Below, piece after piece: positions 41,316 to 49,314 of a DNA stretch of 64,000 nt. The notes beneath the pieces were generated by a model that was not told where the DNA came from, searched no databases, and worked only from the letters and a program-made list of their open reading frames with translations. The stretch is taken from positions 1-64,000 of the forward strand of contig NZ_BAJT01000009.1 in the NCBI RefSeq assembly GCF_000613845.1. The letters run 5' to 3'. The position numbers and the translations under genes were made by a program. This stretch comes from Asaia astilbis JCM 15831 (lineage in GTDB: Bacteria > Pseudomonadota > Alphaproteobacteria > Acetobacterales > Acetobacteraceae). The stretch's first letter is position 1; the number at the start of each line of letters is the position of its first letter.

Positions 41316-42578
41316 TCATCCTTCATCGGGCTTGATTGTATCGAGACGATCGAGTCTCCAGAGGCTTGGGAACATCCTGATCCAGAGCCCGGCCACGATC
41401 AGTGTGCCGATGCCGCCTGCCACAACGGCAGCTTCCGTTCCAATGGCCGTTGCCAGCATTCCGCTCTCAAACTCTCCTAATTGATTGCTTGAGCCGATAA
41501 ACAGCATGTTTACGGCCGAAACGCGGCCGCGCATGCCGTCGGGTGTGGCCAGTTGCGTCAGGGCGCCGCGAATCACCACGCTGACGACATCAGCGGCTCC
41601 GAGCACGGCGAGTGAAAGCACCGACAAGGTCAGAGAGTGCGAGATCCCGAACACGATGGTGGCAATTCCGAAAATCCCGACCGAGGCGAACATGATGGGT
41701 CCTGCGTGACCCCTGAGCGGGTAGCGCGCGAGATAAAGAGAGCCGAGAAGAGCGCCGATTGCGGGCGATGCGCGCAGGATTCCGAGACCGATCGGTCCAA
41801 GATGGAGCACGTCATTGGCGTAAACCGGCAGCATGGCCGTGGCGCCGCCCAGCAGCACGGCGAAAAGATCCAGCGAGATGGCCCCCAGCAAATCGCGTCT
41901 GCGACGAAGAAACGCGATGCCGCCGAACAGGGATTCGAGGCTCATCGGCGAGCGGCTGCCGCCGAATGGCCTGAGCTTGAGCATATTTGTCGAGAACAAG
42001 GCGATCGCGAAGCCGCACGCGCATGTCAGATAGCAGAAATCTGCTCCCAGACCGTAGAGAAGGCCGCCGAGTGAGGGGCCGATGATCGAGGCTGTCTGAA
42101 AGAGTGAGGCCGAGAGCGCTGCCGCGCGTGGAAACTGCGCCGGAGTTGCGATGGAGGGCAGGAAGGTCTGCTGGCAGGGCCCCTCGAAAGACCGCAAGGC
42201 GCCGAAGCAGGCGACCAGTCCGTACAGTGCCCAAGGGGCCAATTGTCCGGTGAAGGTGGCTACCGCCATTGCCGAAGCAATAACGACTTCGATGGTCTGA
42301 CAGATCAGAACGATACGCTTGCGATTATAGCGATCGGCAACATGACCGGAAATGAAGACCAGAGCCAGCATGGGCAGGAATTGCGCAAGACCGAGAAGTC
42401 CTAGCGCTGCGACGCTATGGGTGAGGGCATAAGTCTGCCAGGCAACGGCAACAGCCAGAACCTGAGCGGAGAGAGCTGAGAGGGTGCGTCCGACGAGAAA
42501 GGGACGCAGGCTCGGGATAGCGCTCAAAGCGCTATCGAGCACGGGGCGAGAGTCATCTGACGATGTGGGATCTGGCAT
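41316..42578 (-). CDS. MFS transporter, EntS/MFS_3-like exporter
   Basis: A 420-residue, twelve-helix MFS protein. The N-terminal FLVGRTLSALSAQVLAVAVAWQTYALTHS and the TM2-TM3 loop GHVADRYNRKRIVLI are typical of the MFS_3 group that includes the enterobactin exporter EntS and macrolide-efflux-like pumps. The C-terminal half contains the TPDGMRGRVSAVNMLFIGSSNQLGEFESG segment conserved in this group. It is monocistronic and divergent from csaA. Export of a siderophore or small toxic compound is a family-level expectation only. Confidence 0.83.
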   Translation of the reverse strand: MPDPTSSDDSRPVLDSALSAIPSLRPFLVGRTLSALSAQVLAVAVAWQTYALTHSVAALGLLGLAQFLPMLALVFISGHVADRYNRKRIVLICQTIEVVIASAMAVATFTGQLAPWALYGLVACFGALRSFEGPCQQTFLPSIATPAQFPRAAALSASLFQTASIIGPSLGGLLYGLGADFCYLTCACGFAIALFSTNMLKLRPFGGSRSPMSLESLFGGIAFLRRRRDLLGAISLDLFAVLLGGATAMLPVYANDVLHLGPIGLGILRASPAIGALLGSLYLARYPLRGHAGPIMFASVGIFGIATIVFGISHSLTLSVLSLAVLGAADVVSVVIRGALTQLATPDGMRGRVSAVNMLFIGSSNQLGEFESGMLATAIGTEAAVVAGGIGTLIVAGLWIRMFPSLWRLDRLDTIKPDEG

Positions 42579-42673
42579 GGCCCCACACTATAAGCAGAGG
42601 GTGCGAAGCAGAGCCAGCATCGAACAAGGGTCAATCAATTGCATTTTCTGGTCTGTGAGGGCAGGTTCCGGCG

Positions 42674-43027
42674 ATGAATCCAGACCGTGACCCTGTTGTC
42701 GACTCGCCGTCGTCTGTCGTGACCCGTGATGTTGCCCAGCCTGATATCCGCGTGGGGACAATCTCCTCTGCGCGCGAAGAGGGGGAGAAGATGCTTCTCT
42801 GGATCGATTTTGGCACGCATCTGGGTGTCCGACGTGCCACAATGACGCTGGCGAAACGCTATGACGTGGCGCAGCTGGTTGGCAGGCAAGTTTGTGCTGT
42901 GGTTAATCCGCAGCTGCACACACTCTCTGTGAATCAAGTACTGGCGCTTGGTATGCCGGATCAGTCCGGTGACCTGGTTTTGATTTGCCCGGATCGCCGG
43001 GTGCCAGATGGAGGAAAACTGTTCTGA
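42674..43027 (+). CDS. csaA: CsaA-like tRNA-binding-domain protein
   Basis: A 117-residue single OB-fold protein of the CsaA/YgjH family. It has the tRNA-binding-domain features DIRVGTISSAREEGEKMLLWIDFG in strand 1-2, LVGRQVCAVVNPQ, and the terminal VPDGGKLF. CsaA proteins bind tRNA-like RNA and have been linked to chaperone or secretion functions in Bacillus. The stop overlaps the ATG of gpt by one base (TGATG), so the two genes are coupled. Confidence 0.85.
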   Translation: MNPDRDPVVDSPSSVVTRDVAQPDIRVGTISSAREEGEKMLLWIDFGTHLGVRRATMTLAKRYDVAQLVGRQVCAVVNPQLHTLSVNQVLALGMPDQSGDLVLICPDRRVPDGGKLF

Positions 43028-43509
43028 TGGCTACAAACTACGCAACCGTCACCTGGGATCAGCTGCATCGCGATGCGCGCACCCTCGCTTCGGCTCTCAT
43101 GGGGCGTGCCCCTTTCAAGGGAATCGTTGCTGTGACTCGTGGCGGACTCATTCCGGCGGCAATTATTGCGCGTGAGCTGGATTGCCGTCTCGTCGAATCA
43201 ATTTCGGTCATCAGCTATTCAGGCGAAAGCGCGGAAGATCAGAAAGAGCCGCGTGTTGTGAAATCCCCTGTTGCCGCCGGTGATGGTGAGGGCTTCCTGA
43301 TCATCGATGATCTGGTCGATTCAGGCGAGACAGCCAAGGTCGTGCGGGACGTGCTGCCCAAGGCGCATTTTGCCTGCCTCTACGCCAAGCCGAACGGGAA
43401 AGCCCATACCGATCAGTATGTGATGGAAGTCGCTCAGGATACCTGGGTGCTGTTCCCCTGGGACACGGCGCCGCTCTTCGTGCCGCCTTTGGCTCGTAAC
43501 CTCGGATAA
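43027..43509 (+). CDS. gpt: Xanthine-guanine phosphoribosyltransferase
   Basis: A 160-residue purine-salvage enzyme that makes XMP or GMP from the base and PRPP. The PRPP loop is FLIIDDLVDSGETAK (residues about 92-106), base-binding residues are in WVLFPWDTAPLF near 146, and VAVTRGGLIPAAIIAREL is the flexible-loop neighbourhood. Length matches Gpt of enterics and acetic acid bacteria. It starts within the csaA stop and ends 64 bp before the tRNA-Pro gene. Confidence 0.93.
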   Translation: MATNYATVTWDQLHRDARTLASALMGRAPFKGIVAVTRGGLIPAAIIARELDCRLVESISVISYSGESAEDQKEPRVVKSPVAAGDGEGFLIIDDLVDSGETAKVVRDVLPKAHFACLYAKPNGKAHTDQYVMEVAQDTWVLFPWDTAPLFVPPLARNLG

Positions 43510-43573
43510 TTCTTCACTTTTTTCAAAAGCGCATCTTTCACCCTGCTGCGAGTTGCGGTAGGGTCCGCGCGTT

Positions 43574-43650
43574 CGGGGCGTGGCGCAGCCTGGTAGCGCG
43601 CTTGTTTTGGGTACAAGAGGCCCCCGGTTCGAGTCCGGGCGCCCCGACCA
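43574..43650 (+). tRNA. tRNA-Pro (TGG)
   Basis: A 77-nt cloverleaf with acceptor stem CGGGGCG / CGCCCCG, anticodon loop TTTGGGT (anticodon TGG), T arm GGTTCGAGTCC and encoded CCA. Confidence 0.97.
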
Positions 43651-43674
43651 TCACCACCAGGGTTCAAGAGGTAA

Positions 43675-43751
43675 GCGCCCTTAGCTCAGTTGGATAGAGC
43701 AACAGCCTTCTAAGCTGTGGGTCGCTGGTTCGAATCCAGCAGGGCGCGCCA
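43675..43751 (+). tRNA. tRNA-Arg (TCT)
   Basis: A 77-nt cloverleaf with acceptor stem GCGCCCT / AGGGCGC, anticodon loop CTTCTAA (anticodon TCT), T arm GGTTCGAATCC and encoded CCA. It is 24 bp after tRNA-Pro, so both probably share a transcript. Confidence 0.97.
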
Positions 43752-44732
43752 GTTGCTTCGTGCAAGAGCATCAGCTGTCCAGACTAATCCTTCGTGATTG
43801 ATCCTCCTCACCTGTCCCCGTTATGAAATGCCTGACAGCCGAATTTTATGCTTCTTTCTTCGGTCGCGCGCGTACCCTTGCTTCTCAAAGACCAGTGATG
43901 TCGGTTGAGCATCGCACGATCAGGCCGTTGTTGAGACAAAAGGTCTGTGATTCTGGCGAGAAGCATGACGCTCCCGCGTTTTGTATTCATATCCGATTGG
44001 AAGGGCTTTCATCGCGTTGAAGCGCAGGAGACAGCGCGCGCCAGCAGCCCGTCTGGTTGAGCTGTAAGAGAACCGCAGCAGTTGCGTCAGGTGACTGCGC
44101 TTGACGCATCCCTGAGGACCCAATGATTGTCTTCGACATCGCAGGGAGTGGTTTCACCGCGTCTATCCAACGACTAATGGTCGGGCATCTTCGAGTTCTC
44201 AACCCGGAAAACGATGTGGAGAGGAAATAATTGGTGAACGCCCCCCGTATCTGAAGTATTTCGTCGATGAAGTTTTTTTTGTATTATTGATTAATTTGCA
44301 TGTTCGTGATATGTTTCACTTACGCTTCTCTTTTTGAGTTGCGACGTGATCCATTCGAGACCGATTACTCGTTTGAGATTTCACTATGTGGCTCGTCCCA
44401 GCCAGAGTGGCGGTCGCTTGAAGGCAGCTTCTTGCAGCGACAGATAACCGTACCGATCCTGACGGGGGCGAAAAGTCTCCGTGCCGCAAACGTAACGACG
44501 TCTCGGGACTGTCGGCCTGTCCCTTGTCTGTCTTCAGAACGACCTGATCAGGCACGTTAAGAACACGGGCTCTCCGCGTCGTCATGCGGGTCCTGCGTCA
44601 CAGATCTTCCAAGAAAATCAGGGTTGTTTTCTCAGCCCGTCAAGCTCCATCGGGCACAACGCACGGCTTTCGATGCGTCTGCCGGTGTCTTTGGGCTCTG
44701 GAAGCGACCCGTTCATCAACGAAAAGAGAGTC
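43752..44732. other. Nearly 1-kb interval without a recognisable gene
   Basis: From the tRNA-Arg end to the lysis cassette no family was recognised on either strand. Several frames of 60-90 codons exist but have no ribosome binding sites or protein-like composition. A short AT-rich stretch lies at about 44225-44345. No copy of the tRNA-Arg 3' end was seen downstream, so no attachment site pair could be drawn. Decayed mobile DNA is a reasonable guess. Confidence 0.4.
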
Positions 44733-45074
44733 ATGCCAGAAAATCTGCAACCACAACCGTGGTGGGTGGCCGTTCTTGGGGGGCTTCTTTTTACCATACG
44801 CTGGCTGATTGGCCTTGGAGCCTCCGGATCGCGTGCCACGATCGACGCGCAAAAAGCGGCTCTTGAGCGGCTTAATGCGCGCGTCGATATACTTGAAAAG
44901 CGCGAGGATCAGAACCTCGCCCTGATCGGGGAATTGCGAACCCAGAACGCCCTCCTGCGCGATGCCCTGTGCCGCGCGGGGCTTGATCTTCCAGCTTCGT
45001 CGGAACGAACGGCTCATCCGGAAAAACGAAATGAAAGACTCACTGAAAATCGCCATGGCACTGCTGAGCCGTGA
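44733..45074 (+). CDS. Small membrane protein with coiled coil, probable lysis-cassette component
   Basis: A 113-residue protein: one membrane segment near the N-terminus (WWVAVLGGLLFTIRWLIGLGA), then a coiled coil (ALERLNARVDILEKREDQNLALIGELRTQ) and a polar tail. The layout is that of phage spanin-like or holin-associated proteins. An AAAGAGAG site precedes ATG 44733. Its 3' end overlaps the lysozyme start by 44 bp, a compactness typical of phage lysis genes. The precise role is inferred from position only. Confidence 0.6.
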   Translation: MPENLQPQPWWVAVLGGLLFTIRWLIGLGASGSRATIDAQKAALERLNARVDILEKREDQNLALIGELRTQNALLRDALCRAGLDLPASSERTAHPEKRNERLTENRHGTAEP

Positions 45075-45525
45075 TGATGTCGAGGGGCTACGTCTGGCTC
45101 CTTATCTCTGCCCGGCAGGCTACTGGACCATCGGCTGCGGAAACCGTTTTCTGGCTGATGGGACAGCTGTAACCGCCGAAACGCAGCCGCTTACTCAAAA
45201 AAGCGCTCTGCTTTTACTCAGGCAGACGGTCATAGGGTTGAGGGCAGTCTTGCGCCAATGCGTGACCGTGCCGCTCACGCCGTGGCAGGAAGGGGCACTT
45301 CTCTCCTGGCAATTTAACATAGGCAGTTCGGCCATGCGCCGTTCGACGCTTTTACGCTTGCTCAATAAAGGTCTCTACGCCGAGGCCGGTCAGCAACTTC
45401 TGAGATGGGACAAAGCAACGCTCTCAGGGCGTCAGGTTGTCATGACCGGTCTGCAGAGGCGCAGACGTCTTGAGCTGGGTGTTTACTCCGGTCACCCGGT
45501 CGACGGGGTTTCGTTTACGGCCTGA
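45031..45525 (+). CDS. Phage-type lysozyme (GH24 endolysin)
   Basis: A 164-residue muramidase of glycoside hydrolase family 24. The catalytic pattern Glu-8-Cys/Asp-5-Thr is exact: Glu18, Cys27 and Thr33 in EGLRLAPYLCPAGYWTIGCGN, followed by the conserved LTPWQEGALLSWQFNIGSSA. There is no signal peptide, so release into the periplasm would need a holin, and candidate holin genes flank it. The gene is complete. No phage structural, packaging or integrase genes surround it. Confidence 0.88.
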   Translation: MKDSLKIAMALLSRDDVEGLRLAPYLCPAGYWTIGCGNRFLADGTAVTAETQPLTQKSALLLLRQTVIGLRAVLRQCVTVPLTPWQEGALLSWQFNIGSSAMRRSTLLRLLNKGLYAEAGQQLLRWDKATLSGRQVVMTGLQRRRRLELGVYSGHPVDGVSFTA

Positions 45526-45566
45526 TCGATCTCTTTCTTCAAAAAATCAGAAACGGGAAACAAGTT

Positions 45567-45821
45567 ATGGATTTGGACTGGCAACAACTTCTGATCGCCA
45601 TTCAGCCTTTCATACCGCAGCAGATCGTGAGTGATCTAACGCTTATCGGCACGGCAATGATCGCGCTCTGTGCCATTGTGGCGAGGTTCTGGCCGAGACC
45701 CAGGGCAGGGTCGAACTGGCTGGTTCTCTATGAAGTGGTCAATCGCATCGCGATGAATAGCAAACATGCTGCGAACGCGAATGACACGGCAGCTCAATCT
45801 TCCCGCGATAAATCGCGGTAA
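45567..45821 (+). CDS. Holin-like small membrane protein
   Basis: An 84-residue protein with one clear membrane segment (LTLIGTAMIALCAIVARFW, residues about 24-42) after an amphipathic start, and a polar, basic C-terminal tail. Size, topology and position right after an endolysin fit a holin or antiholin, though no named holin family was recognised. A CGCGATAA-containing inverted repeat overlaps its last codons (45803-45818). Confidence 0.6.
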   Translation: MDLDWQQLLIAIQPFIPQQIVSDLTLIGTAMIALCAIVARFWPRPRAGSNWLVLYEVVNRIAMNSKHAANANDTAAQSSRDKSR

Positions 45822-45977
45822 AATCACCCAATCGCGATAAACAGGAGAAGACGCCTTTTTCCGTCCCGATTTGCATGGGAAGAGGTCCGTTAGCACTTCT
45901 GCAGAAAGGCAATATCGCGTAGGAGCGAAGAGAAATGAGGCTCGACTGCCCGATAATTTTCAGGGCCGCGCGATTGC

Positions 45978-47924
45978 ATGGATGCTGGCATGGTCGATAA
46001 CAGTGCGAGAGCGGTTGGGTTACTCGCGTACGACATCCTCGATACGCCCCCCGAGCGTGGATACGATGATCTTGTCCTTCTCGCGCGTCAGATCTGCGCG
46101 ACGCCTATTGCCACGATGGGTCTCATTGATGCTCATCGCCAGTGGTTCAAGGCCAAAACGGGCACGACGGTCTGCGAGAGCGCGCTTGAAGAGGCAATCT
46201 GTCGTCTGGTTGTGGAAGAAGACGGTCCGGTCGAGATCGAGGATCTCACTTGCGATCCGCGCACGGCTGCCAATCCGAATGTTCTGGGCGGCCCAAAGGT
46301 GCGCTTTTACTCAGGTGTCCCTCTACGAACGCCCTTTGGGACCATCGGCGCCCTTGCTGTTATCGATACGGTGCCACGACCGGGCGGGTTGACGACGGCG
46401 CAGCGAGAAGCACTGGAAAAATTCTCGTCTCTTGTGGTTGATCTGCTTGAATTGCGTCGCCGCTCGAGCGCGCTCGATGACAGTCAGAAACGCTGGCGCA
46501 GCCTCTTTTCGAACATGGACGAGGGGTATTATCTGGCGCGTGTCGTGCGAGACGAGACGGGGCGGATCTGCGACTGGCTTTATCAGGAGGTCAATCCGGC
46601 CTGGGAGCGTCACGTCGGCATTGGACCCGACCAGGTACTCGGTCAGACCTATGGGGCGCTTTTCTCTGTGGACGAGCCTGAATGGGTCGATCTCGTCACG
46701 CGCACGATGGAGAGTGATCGGCCGGTATCGTTTCTCCAGCGATTGCAATCGACGGGGCGCTGGTATGACGGCACCTTCTATCCCGTCGGTCAGGATTATT
46801 TTTCTGCGACTTTCAGAGAGGTGACCAAGCAGATCGCGGCCGAGCAGCGTCAGGCGGGGCTCATCGCGCTGGGCGACGTGCTGCGCGATGAACGCGATAT
46901 CGCCCTCATGATCAGCAAGGCCATGGAGGTGATCGGGACGGCCTTCAGTGCCGATCGCGCGACCTATGGGGAGATCGATCATGACATTGAGACGATCACG
47001 GTATCTGAAGGATGGGCGTTGCCCGGAATGCCTCCGATCAAGGGGATCTATCGTTTCGACGATTATGGGAAATTGCGTCCGACCCTGTTGGCGGGAGACC
47101 CTCTGGTCATCACCGACACTCTGACAGACATACGAACGCGCGATGATAGCGAAGCGTGGCTCTCCTTGCGCGCGCGCGGTGTCATCAACGTCCCTGTGCG
47201 CGAGGATGGGCGTAATGTCGCTCTGATGCTGGTCCATTTCGCAGATCCTCATGAATGGACCAGTGAGGAAATCCACTGGCTCCACAACGCGGCGGACAGG
47301 ATCGAACTGGCTATTGCCCGCAGACGTGCAGACGAACTGCAGAGCATGATCAATGGCGAGATTGCTCATCGGCTGCGTAACACGCTTGCTATGGTTCAGG
47401 CCGTGGCACGCATGACGTTGCGCCATTCCTTGTCCAAGGAAGAGGCTGATCGTTTTCACGAGCGGCTTCACTCTTTGGGACGTGCGCATGATCTGCTCCA
47501 TAGTGACGATCGTCGTGCCGCGGTTCTGGGTGATCTCGTCGGCAATATCCTCGGCGATGCCAGTGTTCTGGAGCGATGCCGGATTTCAGGACCGGTCATT
47601 CGTCTGGGCACGCGCGCTGCCATGTCGACGGCGCTGCTGATCCACGAGATGACGACCAATGCTTGTAAACATGGGGCACTGTCCCTGCCGGACGGCATTG
47701 TGACGGTTGAGTGGCTGATAGAGAAGACAGTGTCTGGCTCGGATCTGGTCCTGTTGTGGCGGGAGAGCCATGGCCCTTCGGTCATTGCCCCGACGCGCAA
47801 GGGGTTCGGGGCGCGTCTGATTTCCTTCGGGTTGATTGGAACGGGAGGCGTTTCCCTGCGCTATGAGCAGGAAGGTCTGTCGGCCAGCTTCAGGGCCGAT
47901 ATAGAAAAGATCATGAGGACTTGA
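45978..47924 (+). CDS. GAF-PAS-GAF HWE-family sensor histidine kinase
   Basis: A 648-residue soluble sensor kinase. A first GAF domain (about 15-155) reads YDILDTPPERGYDDLVLLARQICATPIA; a PAS domain spans about 170-290, with RWRSLFSNMDEGYYLARVV; a second GAF covers about 305-450. The HWE transmitter has the phospho-His in EIAHRLRNTLAMVQAVAR, the N-box HEMTTNACKHGALS and the WRESHGP motif. ATG 45990 is an alternative start; neither has a strong ribosome binding site. No membrane segment is seen, so the signal is cytoplasmic. It is coupled to a single-domain response regulator by a TGATG overlap. Confidence 0.85.
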   Translation: MDAGMVDNSARAVGLLAYDILDTPPERGYDDLVLLARQICATPIATMGLIDAHRQWFKAKTGTTVCESALEEAICRLVVEEDGPVEIEDLTCDPRTAANPNVLGGPKVRFYSGVPLRTPFGTIGALAVIDTVPRPGGLTTAQREALEKFSSLVVDLLELRRRSSALDDSQKRWRSLFSNMDEGYYLARVVRDETGRICDWLYQEVNPAWERHVGIGPDQVLGQTYGALFSVDEPEWVDLVTRTMESDRPVSFLQRLQSTGRWYDGTFYPVGQDYFSATFREVTKQIAAEQRQAGLIALGDVLRDERDIALMISKAMEVIGTAFSADRATYGEIDHDIETITVSEGWALPGMPPIKGIYRFDDYGKLRPTLLAGDPLVITDTLTDIRTRDDSEAWLSLRARGVINVPVREDGRNVALMLVHFADPHEWTSEEIHWLHNAADRIELAIARRRADELQSMINGEIAHRLRNTLAMVQAVARMTLRHSLSKEEADRFHERLHSLGRAHDLLHSDDRRAAVLGDLVGNILGDASVLERCRISGPVIRLGTRAAMSTALLIHEMTTNACKHGALSLPDGIVTVEWLIEKTVSGSDLVLLWRESHGPSVIAPTRKGFGARLISFGLIGTGGVSLRYEQEGLSASFRADIEKIMRT

Positions 47925-48307
47925 TGGCGCACTCACTCATCTACACCCAGTCTGCCGTGCCGACGGTCCTCGTGGTCGAAGATGAGCCTCTGCAGCGCAT
48001 GAGCCTCATGGATCTCGTTGAAGAGGCGGGATACCCGGTGGAGGAGGCCTGCGATGCCGATCAGGCTCTGGCTATCCTGGAGACGCGGCCCGACATCCGA
48101 ATTGTGCTGGCTGACGTCGACATGCCAGGGTCCATGGACGGGCTTCGGCTCGCTGCACTGGTGCGCGACCGTTGGCCGCCTATTGAGATTATCGTGACGA
48201 GCGGGCGGGGTATTCCGCAACTCAAGACAATCCCGGCCCGTGCAATGTTCTTGCCCAAGCCGCTCAGTGAGCAACGCGTGATAGAAGCTCTGTCCCAGTT
48301 CGGCTAA
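47924..48307 (+). CDS. Single-domain response regulator
   Basis: A 127-residue receiver with no output domain. Acidic pocket VLVVEDEP, phospho-acceptor Asp in VLADVDMPGSMDGL, the Thr/Ser of IVTSGRG and Lys of LPKPLS are all in place. It begins inside the stop codon of the HWE kinase gene, so it is the likely direct partner. Single-domain receivers coupled to HWE kinases usually relay phosphate to further proteins or tune the kinase, for example in general stress response circuits. Confidence 0.88.
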   Translation: MAHSLIYTQSAVPTVLVVEDEPLQRMSLMDLVEEAGYPVEEACDADQALAILETRPDIRIVLADVDMPGSMDGLRLAALVRDRWPPIEIIVTSGRGIPQLKTIPARAMFLPKPLSEQRVIEALSQFG

Positions 48308-48325
48308 GCCCGTCGCACGGCGAAG

Positions 48326-49306
48326 TTAAACCGTTTGTACGTCGGGGGATTGGACGGTGGGCTTTCTGTGGGCTGCCACGCAACAAAGAACGCTTACGAC
48401 GATGGCCAAAAACGAGGCGATCTCGAGGGGGCGCGGCATGCGCCAGTCCCAGAGAAAACCATAGAGAAGAGCGAAGAGCGTTTCGAACAGGATCATCTGT
48501 CCTGTCAGGGTGAGGGGTAGCAGACGGCTCATCCGGTTCCACAAGGAGTTGCCGCATACGGAGGCGATGACGGCCACACCGAGAGAAACGCTTCCGAACC
48601 AGGCCCAGTCTTCGGCATTGTGCCTCGTTGAGTCCAAGGCCCATGCAATCGGCAGCATAAAGATGGCCTGCGCGCCGGTCACCAGTCCAGTCAGCAGACT
48701 CCATTCATGAGCCGAGACATGGTCCAGCCGGCTCAAGGCCCGGCTGTTCCCGACCGCAAAGCAGGTCCAGGAAGCAAGCGCTGCACAGGCGCAGATCAGG
48801 CCGATAAGGCTGTCTTTCCCCGCCCGTTCGGGTGACTGCGAAGTCGTAGCGAGAGCCTGCCACCCGATACAAAACGCACCGACGATACAGAAGAAGAGTG
48901 AGGGGGCGAGCTTGACGAAGGCGGGAGAGTCCTGATCACGGCTGCCGATGATCGTAACAGCAACGGGCATGAAGCCGATCACCAGCGAGGTAAGCGCAAT
49001 GCCACCCTTCTGCACGCCCATCGACAGCATGACGTAATAGAAGCTGTTGCCGAAAAAGGAGAGCCAGAAGAGGACAAGCCAGTCGTGACGGCGAAGAGTG
49101 CGACAGAGAACGGGTAACCGCCTGGCCACAAGAGCGAGTGCAATGAGGCCGTAAGCGAGATATCGACCTGCGGCTAGATCGAGCGGCGGAAACGAGCGGA
49201 CCAGTTCCGGCGCGAGAAAGACCAGCCCCCAGAGAGATCCCGCACCGGCGCCGCACAGCACGCCGAGCGGCAAATTCTGGCGATGTGGAGTCAGAATCTT
49301 TTTCAT
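48326..49306 (-). CDS. EamA/DMT-family transporter
   Basis: A 326-residue, ten-helix membrane protein with two EamA repeats: GAGSLWGLVFLAPELVRSFPPLDLAAGRYLAYGLIALAL in the first and GNSLWNRMSRLLPLTLTGQMILFETLFALLYGFLW in the second. Members of this drug/metabolite transporter group export amino acids or metabolites. ATG 49306 begins the protein; in-frame sequence extends to 49492 but overlaps the PepSY gene and looks non-coding. It lies nine bp after that gene on the same strand. Confidence 0.82.
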   Translation of the reverse strand: MKKILTPHRQNLPLGVLCGAGAGSLWGLVFLAPELVRSFPPLDLAAGRYLAYGLIALALVARRLPVLCRTLRRHDWLVLFWLSFFGNSFYYVMLSMGVQKGGIALTSLVIGFMPVAVTIIGSRDQDSPAFVKLAPSLFFCIVGAFCIGWQALATTSQSPERAGKDSLIGLICACAALASWTCFAVGNSRALSRLDHVSAHEWSLLTGLVTGAQAIFMLPIAWALDSTRHNAEDWAWFGSVSLGVAVIASVCGNSLWNRMSRLLPLTLTGQMILFETLFALLYGFLWDWRMPRPLEIASFLAIVVSVLCCVAAHRKPTVQSPDVQTV

Positions 49307-49314
49307 GCTGTCTT

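Noticed and set aside
43675-44732. Integration site of a mobile element at tRNA-Arg
   Set aside because: No integrase and no repeated tRNA 3' end could be found, so borders cannot be drawn.
46323-47501. 392-codon frame antisense to the HWE kinase gene
   Set aside because: Shadow frame; the kinase has all conserved boxes on the plus strand.
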